Shown: in pieces, positions 1 through 9,093 of the stretch
How positions within the stretch are numbered: position 1 is the first letter of the stretch
Layout: every line of letters starts with the position of its first letter
Assembly: GCA_052031065.1 (NCBI GenBank)
Contig: JBPEXY010000136.1
Location: 1-35,140 of the forward strand
Reading direction: 5' to 3'
DNA length: 35,140 nt
From: JBPEXY01 sp052031065
Lineage (GTDB): Bacteria; Pseudomonadota; Gammaproteobacteria; Immundisolibacterales; Immundisolibacteraceae
Position numbers and translations under genes: made by a program
Notes under the pieces: model-generated
What the model was told of the DNA's origin: nothing
The model's database searches: none
What the model saw: the letters and a program-made list of their open reading frames with translations, nothing else

Positions 1-1048
1 CCGGCAAATAATGTGCGATCATCCGGCGCCGTCTTCTCAAGCACAATCACCGGGTTGGCATGAACGATACGCCCATTAACCAGCTGCGGTTCTCCGTCAC
101 GCAGCACAATGCGCGAATGCGGTGGTAATTCACCGGATCGCAGGTAGCGCTGAAAATCCGCGCTGTTGAACCCCAACACCTCACGACTAACCACCATAGG
201 CGAGCTGGCCGCTCCGTCTGCCTGCGCAGCAGCAGCCAATTGCATATAGTCGCCCCGCTGCAGGTGGTAGGCGCCAAGCAACAGCACAGCAAGAATCGGA
301 AACAGTGATGCCAGGGTCACAATACCGAAACCGGCATTGCGGTTATCGCTACCCCCCACCATGCGACAGACGCCAATGCCCAGCGCCAACACCAGCGGTA
401 CCGTCACCGGCCCTGTAGTGACTGCGCCACAATCCCAGGCCAGACCCAGTAGATGCTTCATTTGTGGGTGCTGGGCGGCCCAGAAGGTCATTGCCAGCAA
501 GGTTCCAACCAGCGGCAGAATCAAGACCTTCAGCGACCAGCCACGCAGAAACCGCAGCACGCCGAGGGTGACTGCCACGCCCACGCCGAGGCCAACCGCC
601 ATCACCAGCTGGTCGGCATGGTCATTCAACAGTAGATACAGCAGCGGTGCCTGCTGCGGCTTTACCCCGGCCCCTGCAGCTTTTAATACCGCAATGGCCG
701 GTTCCGCCAGAGTTGCGCCAATGCCGAGCAGAAAGGCGAACAGCAGAATCACCCCAACATGCGCCTTGCGCGGCAACAGCGCACCAATACGCTCCCCAAG
801 CGGCATCAGCCCAAGCCGCAATCCCTCCATAAAAAACATCAGACCGATGATCACCACCAGGGTACCGGCAGCAATCATCCCCGCAAACGCGATTGGCAAA
901 CCCAGAACCAGCAGCTGAAAGAGAAACAGGTAGGCCACAATGAACCAGACGCCGCGCAACTGCTCGACAAACTGGTCGCGCACATAGGACCAGAGAATCT
1001 GTAGAGTGCCCTTAAGCCCAAGTTCAAACTGAGCCTGGCCGATATTGC
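1..1048 (-). CDS. DUF1538 family integral membrane protein (5' part, cut by window edge)
   Basis: The frame runs open on the minus strand from 1048 to the window edge, about 349 codons, so the C-terminus is missing. The start I choose is a TTG at 1048 preceded by GGAG six bases upstream; the frame is closed by a TGA a little further upstream. The translation is strongly hydrophobic with many membrane helices. Two segments are typical of DUF1538 proteins: MFFMEGLRLGLMPLGERIG near residue 65-85 and CGAVTTGPVTVPLVLALGIG near residue 200-220. DUF1538 proteins are polytopic membrane proteins of unknown function, suspected to be transporters. After the GPVTVP segment a more polar stretch of about 80 residues follows. 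No partner gene is visible because the downstream side is outside the window. The family call is from motif recognition; the function is unknown. Confidence 0.75.
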
Positions 1049-1501
1049 TACTATTCAAGTAGTGCTCCAGAAATCCCTTTCAGCGTCGGAGAAAAATAAT
1101 TCTAGTCGTTTATTGGAAGTAGTTCAGACCTGATCTGACCTCGAAACTGAAAAAGATGAGGCTCACCAGGTTTTAGGCCGGGACAGAACCAGCCATCGAA
1201 ACCGACGAATCAGCCTCATGCTTTACAATAACGAGCGGATCTTCCAAACAGAAAGCTCAGAAAGCCACCCTGCTGAGTCTGGCACAAAAACTGACCAACG
1301 CATTGATAGCCTGTCCGGTCATGAGCCTGTCACCGCACACACTTTAGCGTTTCAGGATCGGCTGGTATTGGGCCAGTAATTTATCACTGGCCACCCCGGT
1401 AACCTACCAATGCTGATGCTCTGTTAGGCCAACCTGTACCGGCCACGCTAAAATGGATAGGTGTCACCACCTCGAACACACTGCGAAACAATTGAGTGAT
1501 T
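1049..1501. other. Gene-free 453-bp stretch upstream of metH with inverted repeats
   Basis: No recognisable gene on either strand. It holds an 8-bp inverted repeat ATGAGGCT (1156-1163) / AGCCTCAT (1212-1219), nearly extendable by four bases with one extra base, and a perfect inverted repeat at 1371-1392. A short open frame from ATG 1218 (53 codons) and another open frame in the same area match nothing I know. A remnant of a small mobile element is possible but cannot be shown. A TAAAAT hexamer at 1449-1454 could be a -10 box for metH; the -35 partner is poor. Confidence 0.4.
1371..1392. repeat. Perfect inverted repeat GGCCAGT-N8-ACTGGCC upstream of metH
   Basis: GGCCAGT (1371-1377) and ACTGGCC (1386-1392) are exact reverse complements around the eight-base loop aatttatc. 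It lies about 110 bp before the metH start and about 57 bp before a possible -10 hexamer. It could be an operator or a small hairpin; there is no T tract, so it is not a classic terminator. Confidence 0.5.
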
Positions 1502-4500
1502 ATGAATAGTCCCCTTGCCTCTTCCCTGCCCCGTTCCAACCGCTTTGACCTGCTTGAGCAGCAACTCAACAAGCAGATTTTGCTGCTTGATGGTGCTATG
1601 GGCACCATGATTCAGAGCTACGAACTGGAAGAGAGCGACTATCGCGGCGAGGAGTTTGCAAGCTGGCCGAGTGACCTCAAAGGGAACAATGACCTGCTGA
1701 GTCTGACCCAGCCGCAAATCATCAAGGCAATCCATACGGCCTACCTTGAAGCGGGCGCTGACATTCTCGAAACCAACACCTTCAATGCGACCTCCATCGC
1801 GATGGCCGATTACGCAATGGAAGCCGAGGTGCGCAGAATCAACCGCGAATCCGCCCGGCTGGCCCGTGAAGCAGCCGACGAAATTGAAGCCAGAACGCCC
1901 GAACGACCACGCTTTGTGGCCGGCGTACTGGGGCCAACCAACCGCACTGCATCGATATCGCCGGATGTTAACGACCCTGGCTTCAGGAATGTCAGTTTTG
2001 ACCAGCTGGTGGAAGCCTACCTTGAAGCCATCGAAGGACTGATTGAAGGTGGTGCCGATATTCTGCTGGTCGAGACGGTGTTCGATACCCTCAACGCCAA
2101 AGCTGCGCTGTTCGCTATCTCGCGATTTTTCGAGACACAGAACCGGCAATGGCCGGTGATGATCTCGGGCACCATTACTGATGCCAGCGGACGCACCCTT
2201 TCCGGCCAGACCGATGAAGCTTTCTGGTACTCGCTACGCCACATCAAGCCGCTCAGCATCGGTTTTAACTGTGCGCTGGGAGCACCCGAACTGCGCCAGT
2301 ACGTCGCCAACCTGTCAGGCAAGGCAAATGTGCGAGTCAGCGCTCACCCCAACGCCGGGCTTCCCAACGAGTTTGGCGGTTACGACGAAACCCCGGAGCA
2401 GATGGCTGCGGAAATCGGTGAGTGGGCCGACTCTGGCTACCTGAATATTGTCGGTGGTTGCTGCGGCACCTCTCCCGCACACATACAGGCGATTGCCGAG
2501 GCAGTAAAAGATTCTGCCCCCAGAGCGCTGCCTGACCTGCCGGTCGTCACCCATCTTAGCGGCCTGGAACCGACCAACATTGATGAGCAGAGCCTGTTCA
2601 TCAATGTTGGCGAGCGCACCAATGTCACCGGCTCGGCAAAATTCAAACGACTGATTCTGGAAGGTGATTACGACACCGCGCTGGAGGTTGCCCGTCAGCA
2701 GGTGGAAAACGGTGCCCAGATCATCGACATCAACATGGATGAGGCGATGCTCGATGGTGTGGAGGCGATGACCACCTTCCTCAAGCTGGTCGCCGCGGAA
2801 CCGGAAATTGCCAAAGTACCGGTAATGATTGATTCCTCGCGCTGGGAGATCATTGAAGCGGGACTCAAATGCCTGCAGGGCAAAGGGGTGGTCAATTCCA
2901 TCAGCCTGAAAGAGGGTGAAGAGAGCTTTCTGCGCCAGGCCCGGCTGGTGCGCGACTATGGCGCGGCGGTGATCGTTATGGCGTTCGATGAGACTGGTCA
3001 GGCTGACAGTTTCGAGCGCAAGGTAGAAATTTGCACCCGCTCTTACCGTCTGCTGGTCGACGAAGTGGGCTTCCCGCCTGAGGATATTATTTTCGACCCC
3101 AATATTTTTGCGATCGCAACGGGCATTGAGGAACACAACAACTACGCGGTCGATTTTATCGAGGCAACCCGCACTATCAAACAGACCCTGCCACACGCCA
3201 TGATCTCCGGCGGGGTTAGCAATGTCAGCTTTTCGTTCCGCGGTAATAACCCGGTGCGCGAAGCAATCCACGCGGTATTTCTCTACCATGCGGTCAAAGC
3301 CGGAATGGACATGGGAATTGTCAATGCCGGACAGCTCGCGGTCTACGACCAGTTGCCAGATGAGCTGCGCGAGCGGGTGGAAGATGTGGTACTCAACCGA
3401 CGCGATGACGCCACTGATCGACTACTGGAAATTGCCGACCGCTACCGTGGCGATGGCACCAGCACGGCACAGAGTGAAGACCTGAGCTGGCGCGAACTAC
3501 CCGTAACCGAACGCCTCTCCTATGCACTGGTGAAGGGAATCGACAAGTTTGTGGTGGAAGATACCGAGACGGCTCGTCAACAGGTTGATCGGCCTATCGA
3601 GGTGATCGAAGGCCCACTGATGGATGGCATGAACGAGGTTGGCGACCTGTTTGGTGACGGCAAAATGTTCCTGCCGCAGGTAGTGAAAAGCGCGCGGGTA
3701 ATGAAAAAGGCAGTGGCACACCTGGTGCCGTTTATCGAGGCGGAGAAGAGCGATGATAGCCGCTCGGCCGGAAAAATTCTGATGGCCACGGTAAAAGGCG
3801 ATGTTCACGACATCGGCAAAAATATTGTCGGCGTGGTCCTGCAGTGCAACAACTTCGAGGTGATCGACCTTGGCGTAATGGTGCCGGCAAGCACAATCCT
3901 GGAAACCGCCCGTCAGGAGCAGGTCGACATTATTGGGCTTTCCGGGCTGATCACCCCTTCGCTGGAAGAGATGTCATTCATTGCCAAAGAGATGCAGCGT
4001 CTCGATTTTGATATTCCACTGCTGATTGGCGGCGCTACCACCTCGCGGGTACACACGGCGGTAAAAATCGCCCCCGGGTATGACGGAGCGGCCATCTACG
4101 TTAAGGATGCCTCGCGCGCAGTCGGTGTGGCGCAGAACCTGATCGGCGACCAGACCCGCGATAGCTACGTCACCGACGTGCAGCAGGAATACCAGGCACT
4201 GCGGGAACGTCACGCCGGCAAGAACCAGAAAAAACAGTGGCTCAGCTTTGCTGCTGCGCAGCAGAACCGCCAGCCGATTGACTGGCAAAGTTACCAACCG
4301 CCGGTGCCAGCACAGCCTGGCGTGCAGGTGTTTGATGAGTATCCACTGGAGCAACTCGCCGCCTGTATCGACTGGACACCCTTTTTCATGACCTGGGAGC
4401 TGGCGGGCCGTTTTCCACGCATTCTTGACGACGAGGTAGTCGGCGAACATGCGCGCCAGCTCTACGCTGATGCGCAGCATATGCTCAAGCAGATTATTGA

Positions 4501-5236
4501 CGAGAAGTGGCTCACTGCCAGGGCGGTAATCGGTCTGTTTCCTGCCAACAGCGATGCCGAGGAGATCATCGTCTACGCAGATTCAAACCGGGAATCTGAA
4601 TTGGCGCGGCTGCACCACCTGCGCCAGCAGACCCAGCGGCCTCCTGGAAAACCCAATCACTGCCTGTCTGACTATATCGCACCGCTGGAAAGCGGTATCG
4701 CCGATCACATCGGCGCTTTTGCGGTGACCGCCGGGATCGGTATCGAACCGCATCTCAAGCGCTTCGCAGAGAGCCATGACGATTACAGTTCGATTCTGTT
4801 GAAAGCCCTTGCTGATCGACTCGCCGAGGCTTTTGCGGAGTTGATGCACCAGCGGGTGCGGCAAGAATTCTGGGGCTACGCTGCCGGAGAACAGCTCGAT
4901 AATGAAGCACTAATAAAGGAGCAGTACCAGGGCATAAGGCCAGCGCCTGGCTACCCCGCGTGTCCCGATCACACCGAGAAACAGCAACTCTGGGAACTGC
5001 TTGATGTGACCAACAACAGTGGTATTGAACTGACGGAAGGACTGGCCATGTATCCGGCAGCCAGTGTCAGCGGCTGGTACTTCAGCCACCCCGATTCTCG
5101 TTACTTTATTGTCGGCGATGTTAATCGCGATCAGGTTGAAGAGTACGCTAAACGGAAGGGCTGGAGCATCGAAGAGGCTGAGCGCTGGCTCGCGCCCAAC
5201 CTCGGGTACGACCCGCAAATGAAGCAGAGTGCCTGA
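1502..5236 (+). CDS. metH: Cobalamin-dependent methionine synthase (5-methyltetrahydrofolate--homocysteine methyltransferase)
   Basis: Transfers the methyl group of 5-methyltetrahydrofolate to homocysteine through enzyme-bound methylcobalamin in the cytoplasm, the last step of methionine synthesis. All four modules are present in 1244 residues, close to the family length. Homocysteine/zinc domain: C257 and C320-C321 (GGCCGT) keep the 63-residue spacing known in E. coli MetH. Pterin domain starts at FINVGERTNVTGSAKF. Cap and B12 domain: DVHDIGKNIVG with the cobalt-ligand His769, then SGLITPSLEEM. C-terminal S-adenosylmethionine activation domain: YPAASVSGWYFSHP and ERWLAPNLGYDP. I prefer ATG 1502, with GAG five bases upstream, over the in-frame GTG at 1496. 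It stands alone; the next gene is convergent. Its cofactor need fits the btuB riboswitch unit at 31844-34152. Confidence 0.97.
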   Translation: MNSPLASSLPRSNRFDLLEQQLNKQILLLDGAMGTMIQSYELEESDYRGEEFASWPSDLKGNNDLLSLTQPQIIKAIHTAYLEAGADILETNTFNATSIAMADYAMEAEVRRINRESARLAREAADEIEARTPERPRFVAGVLGPTNRTASISPDVNDPGFRNVSFDQLVEAYLEAIEGLIEGGADILLVETVFDTLNAKAALFAISRFFETQNRQWPVMISGTITDASGRTLSGQTDEAFWYSLRHIKPLSIGFNCALGAPELRQYVANLSGKANVRVSAHPNAGLPNEFGGYDETPEQMAAEIGEWADSGYLNIVGGCCGTSPAHIQAIAEAVKDSAPRALPDLPVVTHLSGLEPTNIDEQSLFINVGERTNVTGSAKFKRLILEGDYDTALEVARQQVENGAQIIDINMDEAMLDGVEAMTTFLKLVAAEPEIAKVPVMIDSSRWEIIEAGLKCLQGKGVVNSISLKEGEESFLRQARLVRDYGAAVIVMAFDETGQADSFERKVEICTRSYRLLVDEVGFPPEDIIFDPNIFAIATGIEEHNNYAVDFIEATRTIKQTLPHAMISGGVSNVSFSFRGNNPVREAIHAVFLYHAVKAGMDMGIVNAGQLAVYDQLPDELRERVEDVVLNRRDDATDRLLEIADRYRGDGTSTAQSEDLSWRELPVTERLSYALVKGIDKFVVEDTETARQQVDRPIEVIEGPLMDGMNEVGDLFGDGKMFLPQVVKSARVMKKAVAHLVPFIEAEKSDDSRSAGKILMATVKGDVHDIGKNIVGVVLQCNNFEVIDLGVMVPASTILETARQEQVDIIGLSGLITPSLEEMSFIAKEMQRLDFDIPLLIGGATTSRVHTAVKIAPGYDGAAIYVKDASRAVGVAQNLIGDQTRDSYVTDVQQEYQALRERHAGKNQKKQWLSFAAAQQNRQPIDWQSYQPPVPAQPGVQVFDEYPLEQLAACIDWTPFFMTWELAGRFPRILDDEVVGEHARQLYADAQHMLKQIIDEKWLTARAVIGLFPANSDAEEIIVYADSNRESELARLHHLRQQTQRPPGKPNHCLSDYIAPLESGIADHIGAFAVTAGIGIEPHLKRFAESHDDYSSILLKALADRLAEAFAELMHQRVRQEFWGYAAGEQLDNEALIKEQYQGIRPAPGYPACPDHTEKQQLWELLDVTNNSGIELTEGLAMYPAASVSGWYFSHPDSRYFIVGDVNRDQVEEYAKRKGWSIEEAERWLAPNLGYDPQMKQSA

Positions 5237-5258
5237 TCACCAGAATTGACCGATAGCA

Positions 5259-5774
5259 CTACAACTGTTTCAACATCCAGACATCGCAACCACCGTGCGG
5301 CGTTCCCGGTAGCGGAGCATCAAGTTCGATAAAGCCGAGGCTGCGGTAAAGCTGACGGGCAGCCTGCATGCTGGAAAGGGTGTCCAGATAACAGTGACGG
5401 TAGCCGAAATCGGTGGCGAATTGCAGACCGGTAACGGTGAGCGCTCTGCCGATACCCTGACCTCGGTATTGAGGTAGCAGAAACAGTTTACGCAATTCAC
5501 AGATGGGGCCGGTAAGACCGCTGCCAACCGTTGGCGTATCAAAGGGGGCTACGCCGCCACAGCCGACGACTTCCCCGTCCACCAATGCCACCCAATAGCC
5601 GCGGTCCACGCCCCGGTAGTAGCGACTCATCGCGGTGACTTCCGCATCTCCAGGACCAAAACCTTCACCGACAGCGCCAAACTCAGCACCTACCTGCTGA
5701 ATGATGGCACGAACCTGGTCGTCCTGCTGTTCAGCTATCGGCTCAATTCGATACACGGGAAAGGCCCTTTCCAC
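5259..5774 (-). CDS. GNAT family N-acetyltransferase
   Basis: Predicted acetyl-CoA-dependent acetyltransferase of unknown substrate. The acetyl-CoA pyrophosphate loop QYRGQGIGR sits at residues 102-110 of the longest form and follows the expected beta-4 strand (ELRKLFLLP); the C-terminal RQLYRSLGF motif is also typical of GNAT proteins. Length (171 residues) is normal for a single-domain member. The start is uncertain: the longest form begins with GTG at 5774 with no clear ribosome site, while an in-frame GTG at 5756 gives a natural VYRIEPI start and has GGAAAGG a little upstream. It converges with metH and lies about 70 bp downstream of the flavin monooxygenase on the same strand, so co-transcription is possible but not shown. 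Confidence 0.85.
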   Translation of the reverse strand: MERAFPVYRIEPIAEQQDDQVRAIIQQVGAEFGAVGEGFGPGDAEVTAMSRYYRGVDRGYWVALVDGEVVGCGGVAPFDTPTVGSGLTGPICELRKLFLLPQYRGQGIGRALTVTGLQFATDFGYRHCYLDTLSSMQAARQLYRSLGFIELDAPLPGTPHGGCDVWMLKQL

Positions 5775-5844
5775 ATGCGGCTACTGCAGGTGGACTCTAT
5801 CAATCGGGAAACAGGCTGTACCACTTAGTTGTAGCGAGCGCTGA

Positions 5845-7038
5845 TTATTCGCTCTCCAGCAGCGCACTGTTGGCCGGCAGACCCATGGCGATACGACCAT
5901 ACATCTCCGCAGTGGTATCAAAATTAAGGCCACCGTGACTGTTGATGGCGTGAACATCACGCCAGGCCCGCTGGATCATGTTACTGCTCTGCAGTGCTCC
6001 ACCACCTGCGGCGACAAATATCCGCTCTATAGCACGGGTAAACAGGGTCACACCGTAAGCGTTGTTGAACATCGCACGGGCCTGCAACTGCTGGCCTTCC
6101 TTCTCGCCAGCTTTGGCTCTGCGCATCAGTTCCCGACTGTCTCCCTTGATCAGTCGTTCGCCCATCTCAATCTCGGCTTCCGCTTCGACGATGCGGATCA
6201 GTGTCGGCACCTTCTCGATCTGCTGACCCGCGCCGAACACCAGCGTGCGGGTTCTGGTTTTTTCTTTAAAGGCTTCCAGCGCCCCCAACGCCGCACCACA
6301 GGCCGGAGCAACCAGCGTACAAAGAGATGGCGGGAAAAAAGACTGTTTGTAAAGAGGGCCGGTATTGAGCTCGCGGCCCGGCGCGTAACCCTGGGTCACT
6401 TTGGTCAGGGAGAAAATCAGCTCATCAGGAACAAAAACTTCATCAAGCGTAATGTCTTTGCTGCCGCTGCCCTTAAGTCCCGCCACGTCCCAGCTGTCGT
6501 GGTCGATATTGAAATCAGCAGCCGGAATCACACATTGGCAAAATTCCGGTGGGTTGCCATCTTCCTGGTCGATTAATACGCCAAGCAGCGCAAATCGGGA
6601 GTGATCCACCCCGCTGGCGAAGGTCCAGCGGCCACCACGAATCTCGATACCACCGGCAACCTTGGTCACCTCACCAGAGGGATTAAACGGGGTACAGGTC
6701 TGGTTATTGTCATCTTCTCCCCAGATAAATTCCTGTGCCTTCGGGTGAAAATATCCAAGGTAGTAATTGTGAATGGCAAGAATACTGACCACCCAGGCAC
6801 TCGAAGCACACCCGGCCCTGGCAATCTCCTTGGAGACATCGAACAGCGTCATCAGGTCCAGTTCATAACCACCGAAAGCCTTCGGCTGGACAATGCGATA
6901 AAACCCGGCTTCGCGAAAGTCCTCATAACTTTGATCAGGCATACGGCCCATCTGCTCACATTCCTGGGCTCGTGCTGCAATAGTCGGCGCCATGTCCCGC
7001 GCCCGCTGAATCAGCTCTTCTGATGTTGGTACTGCCAT
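5845..7038 (-). CDS. Flavin-dependent monooxygenase of the acyl-CoA dehydrogenase fold (HsaA/HpaH-like)
   Basis: Group D two-component flavin monooxygenase or acyl-CoA-dehydrogenase-like oxidoreductase. The 397-residue protein has the N-terminal helical domain (MPDQSYEDFREAGFYRIVQP), the middle beta domain (GRWTFASGVDHSRFALLG) and the C-terminal helical domain ending AWRDVHAINSHGGLNFD. These segments resemble HsaA and p-hydroxyphenylacetate hydroxylase oxygenase subunits rather than true acyl-CoA dehydrogenases, so hydroxylation of a phenolic or cyclic substrate using reduced flavin is likely. The start is ATG 7038, with GGAAAG and proper spacing; the longer frame to 7146 lacks family similarity. 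No flavin reductase is adjacent. The gene is divergent from a LysR regulator, which probably controls it. The substrate is unknown. Confidence 0.85.
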   Translation of the reverse strand: MAVPTSEELIQRARDMAPTIAARAQECEQMGRMPDQSYEDFREAGFYRIVQPKAFGGYELDLMTLFDVSKEIARAGCASSAWVVSILAIHNYYLGYFHPKAQEFIWGEDDNNQTCTPFNPSGEVTKVAGGIEIRGGRWTFASGVDHSRFALLGVLIDQEDGNPPEFCQCVIPAADFNIDHDSWDVAGLKGSGSKDITLDEVFVPDELIFSLTKVTQGYAPGRELNTGPLYKQSFFPPSLCTLVAPACGAALGALEAFKEKTRTRTLVFGAGQQIEKVPTLIRIVEAEAEIEMGERLIKGDSRELMRRAKAGEKEGQQLQARAMFNNAYGVTLFTRAIERIFVAAGGGALQSSNMIQRAWRDVHAINSHGGLNFDTTAEMYGRIAMGLPANSALLESE

Positions 7039-7140
7039 CTTGTCTTTCCCTCTGATTATGGTCACGGGGATTAAAACCTCCACCTTACAGACGCTGCCCC
7101 CGGTTCGTAGCACCCAGCATATAACCGATGCGACTGGCAG

Positions 7141-7170
7141 TACCAATTAAAGGTACCAATAACATTATTG
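7141..7170. promoter_or_regulatory. Candidate LysR-type operator between the monooxygenase and its regulator
   Basis: In the 176-bp divergent spacer, CAATAA-CA-TTATTG (7157-7170) is a 14-bp palindrome apart from its two central bases. It overlaps the second copy of the direct repeat TACCAAT (7141-7147 and 7154-7160). The position, 45-60 bp before the regulator start, suits autoregulation plus divergent control, as is usual for LysR regulators. Binding is inferred, not shown. Confidence 0.45.
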
Positions 7171-7214
7171 TTTTTACTTATACTGCACGCTTTACTATCA
7201 TCAATATGCTCTAA

Positions 7215-8132
7215 ATGAACCTGCGCAAACTCAACCTCAACCTGCTCCTGGTGTTCGACCACATCTGGAGCACTCGTAACCTGACACAGGTGGCCTCGCA
7301 ACTGAACATGACGCAACCCGGGGTGAGCACCTCGTTAAACCGGCTACGCGAACTGTTCAACGACCCGCTGTTCAAGTGGAACGGCAACACCATGACACCG
7401 ACGCCGCGCGCACGCCAGCTTGCGCCGCGCATCCATGCACTTCTGGTGGAGATGGATCAGCTGATCGGTGGCAGCAGCAATGATATCGCCGAGACCAAAC
7501 GTGAGTTCGTACTCGCCAGCGTTGACTGGGTCTTTGCAGACTCGGGCAACGGTCTGCTGCTAAGGGTACGTAATCAGGCTCCCGGCATAAAACTGCGCTT
7601 TGAGCATCTCTCCCTGGCAATGTTTGAACAGCAGGAACGCTACGGTATTGATCTGATCATTGCCCCCGATGTCGGACTGCTCAACACCACGCTGGAAAAA
7701 CGGCAGATCTACGAGGACTCTTTCATCGGAGTGGCCGCCAAAGATAACCTTTCCGTTGGCAAGCGTCCCAGCATCAACAAATTCGCCACGCTGCCGAAAA
7801 TCCAGCTCAATACGGCGGGGTTGGCAGTTTCCCATCATCACTCGGTGAACACGGAAAAGGCAGCAAACGGCAGCAGCGCTGGTGGCGACTGGTCAGTACA
7901 AACCTACAGCTACCTGACCATTCCTTTTTTGCTGCAGCAGAGCGATTGTGTCGCTGTGGTGCCGAAACGACTCGCCCAACACCTTGAGGGGGTCACCGAC
8001 ATTCGCACCTTTACCCTGCCCAGGTCATTTGGTCCGCTGCCGATTTTTCTCTACTGGCCGAAACAGTTCAACGATGATCTACAACACACCTGGCTACGTC
8101 AGCAGATCGTTGAAACCGCCCACCCTGAATGA
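7215..8132 (+). CDS. LysR family transcriptional regulator
   Basis: A 305-residue DNA-binding regulator of normal LysR length. The N-terminal winged helix-turn-helix covers about residues 1-65, with the recognition segment NLTQVASQLNMTQPGVSTSL and the following RLRELFNDPLF, standard for the family and close to the NodD/SyrM-like branch that starts LRKLNLNLLLVFD. The remainder is a periplasmic-binding-protein-like inducer domain (about 90-300). It is transcribed away from the flavin monooxygenase and probably regulates it in response to a substrate. The ATG at 7215 has no clear ribosome site, but the start fits the family N-terminus exactly. Confidence 0.93.
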   Translation: MNLRKLNLNLLLVFDHIWSTRNLTQVASQLNMTQPGVSTSLNRLRELFNDPLFKWNGNTMTPTPRARQLAPRIHALLVEMDQLIGGSSNDIAETKREFVLASVDWVFADSGNGLLLRVRNQAPGIKLRFEHLSLAMFEQQERYGIDLIIAPDVGLLNTTLEKRQIYEDSFIGVAAKDNLSVGKRPSINKFATLPKIQLNTAGLAVSHHHSVNTEKAANGSSAGGDWSVQTYSYLTIPFLLQQSDCVAVVPKRLAQHLEGVTDIRTFTLPRSFGPLPIFLYWPKQFNDDLQHTWLRQQIVETAHPE

Positions 8133-8250
8133 CACCCGTCGATAGCGTTATGCTTAACCTTTAGCCTTAGCTGCCCGGAATCAAGTTGCGGGCCGATTGC
8201 AACTGCTATTTTCTAACCTTCCCAGGAAGACCACTGCGTGGAGTTTGATA

Positions 8251-9093
8251 ATGGCTATAAATATCCGCGAGGGGTACGAGTTCATTGTCGATTACTACCA
8301 GCCCGGTGACCGTATTTTTCTATTTGGATTCAGCCGCGGTGCCTACTCTGCGCGCAGCCTGCCCGGAATAATCTATAAATGTGGCATTCTGCGCTGCGGA
8401 CATCGACACCGTATCCCGCAGGCGTTTAATCTTTACAAGAACCGTAACAAGCAGGATCAAGCAGACCCGTTCAAACAAAGTTACTGCTGGTTGCAAAGCA
8501 ACAACGACGGAATCCAACCTGCGGTCCACCTGGTCGGCGTATGGGATACGGTATCAGCACTCGGGTTTCCGCTGGCGCCGGTAAGATCGCTAAACCCGTT
8601 TTCCAAACGCTGGTATGGCGTTCACGATGCCTACCTGCATGACAACATTGCCCACGGCTATCAGGCACTGAGCATCGATGATCAAAGAAAGATTTTCCAT
8701 CCCCACCTGTGGAAGGAAAGGGCCTTAGAGGGTCAGGTCATGGAGCAGGTCTGGTTCAGCGGCGTCCACGCTAACATCGGTGGTGGATATCGCCGATCAG
8801 GGCTGTCTGATTTGGCGCTCGAATGGATGGTTACCAAGGCGGTCGCTGCCGGCCTGCTGCTCTGGGGTGACCAGCAGCAGCGAGTCCTGCGCTCTGCTGA
8901 TGCAACGGGCAAAATCTACGACTCCCGCGCGGGTGTCGGCAAAGTCTACTTACCCCAACTTCGCACTATTCCCAGCGGTGCGAAAATCCATCATTCCGTG
9001 GTTGAAAGACTGGCGGATTCCGACTCCCATTACGATCCGCAAAACCTGCCAACCAATTATCAGCGGGTCGATAACGATGGCCCTGTCTCGTGA
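8251..9093 (+). CDS. DUF2235 (Tle1-like phospholipase/hydrolase fold) protein, N-terminus missing
   Basis: Alpha/beta hydrolase-like protein of the DUF2235 family, which includes Tle1-type phospholipase effectors. The catalytic residues are present: nucleophile Ser in GFSRG, Asp in VGVWDTVSALG and His in WFSGVHANIGGGY (residues 28, 99 and 173 counted from ATG 8251). Family members normally carry about 75 further N-terminal residues, including a first strand with a DGT motif; none of this is found in the 118 bp after the LysR gene. The frame is open back to a TTG at 8197, and similarity seems to begin just before ATG 8251, so a 5' deletion is likely. ATG 8251 has GGAG seven bases upstream. The next gene starts inside its stop codon. 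It may be a pseudogene or a working short form. Confidence 0.7.
   Translation: MAINIREGYEFIVDYYQPGDRIFLFGFSRGAYSARSLPGIIYKCGILRCGHRHRIPQAFNLYKNRNKQDQADPFKQSYCWLQSNNDGIQPAVHLVGVWDTVSALGFPLAPVRSLNPFSKRWYGVHDAYLHDNIAHGYQALSIDDQRKIFHPHLWKERALEGQVMEQVWFSGVHANIGGGYRRSGLSDLALEWMVTKAVAAGLLLWGDQQQRVLRSADATGKIYDSRAGVGKVYLPQLRTIPSGAKIHHSVVERLADSDSHYDPQNLPTNYQRVDNDGPVS

Noticed and set aside
337..1004. Plus-strand ORFs over the left edge
   Set aside because: They are shadows of the DUF1538 gene on the minus strand; composition is Pro/Ser/Arg-rich with no domain.
2315..3289. Long antisense ORF (324 aa) inside metH
   Set aside because: The metH frame over the same DNA has all family motifs; the antisense frame has no recognisable domain.
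7039..7146. N-terminal extension of the flavin monooxygenase by 36 residues
   Set aside because: ATG 7038 has GGAAAG at proper distance and gives the family N-terminus; the extension would cover the divergent promoter.
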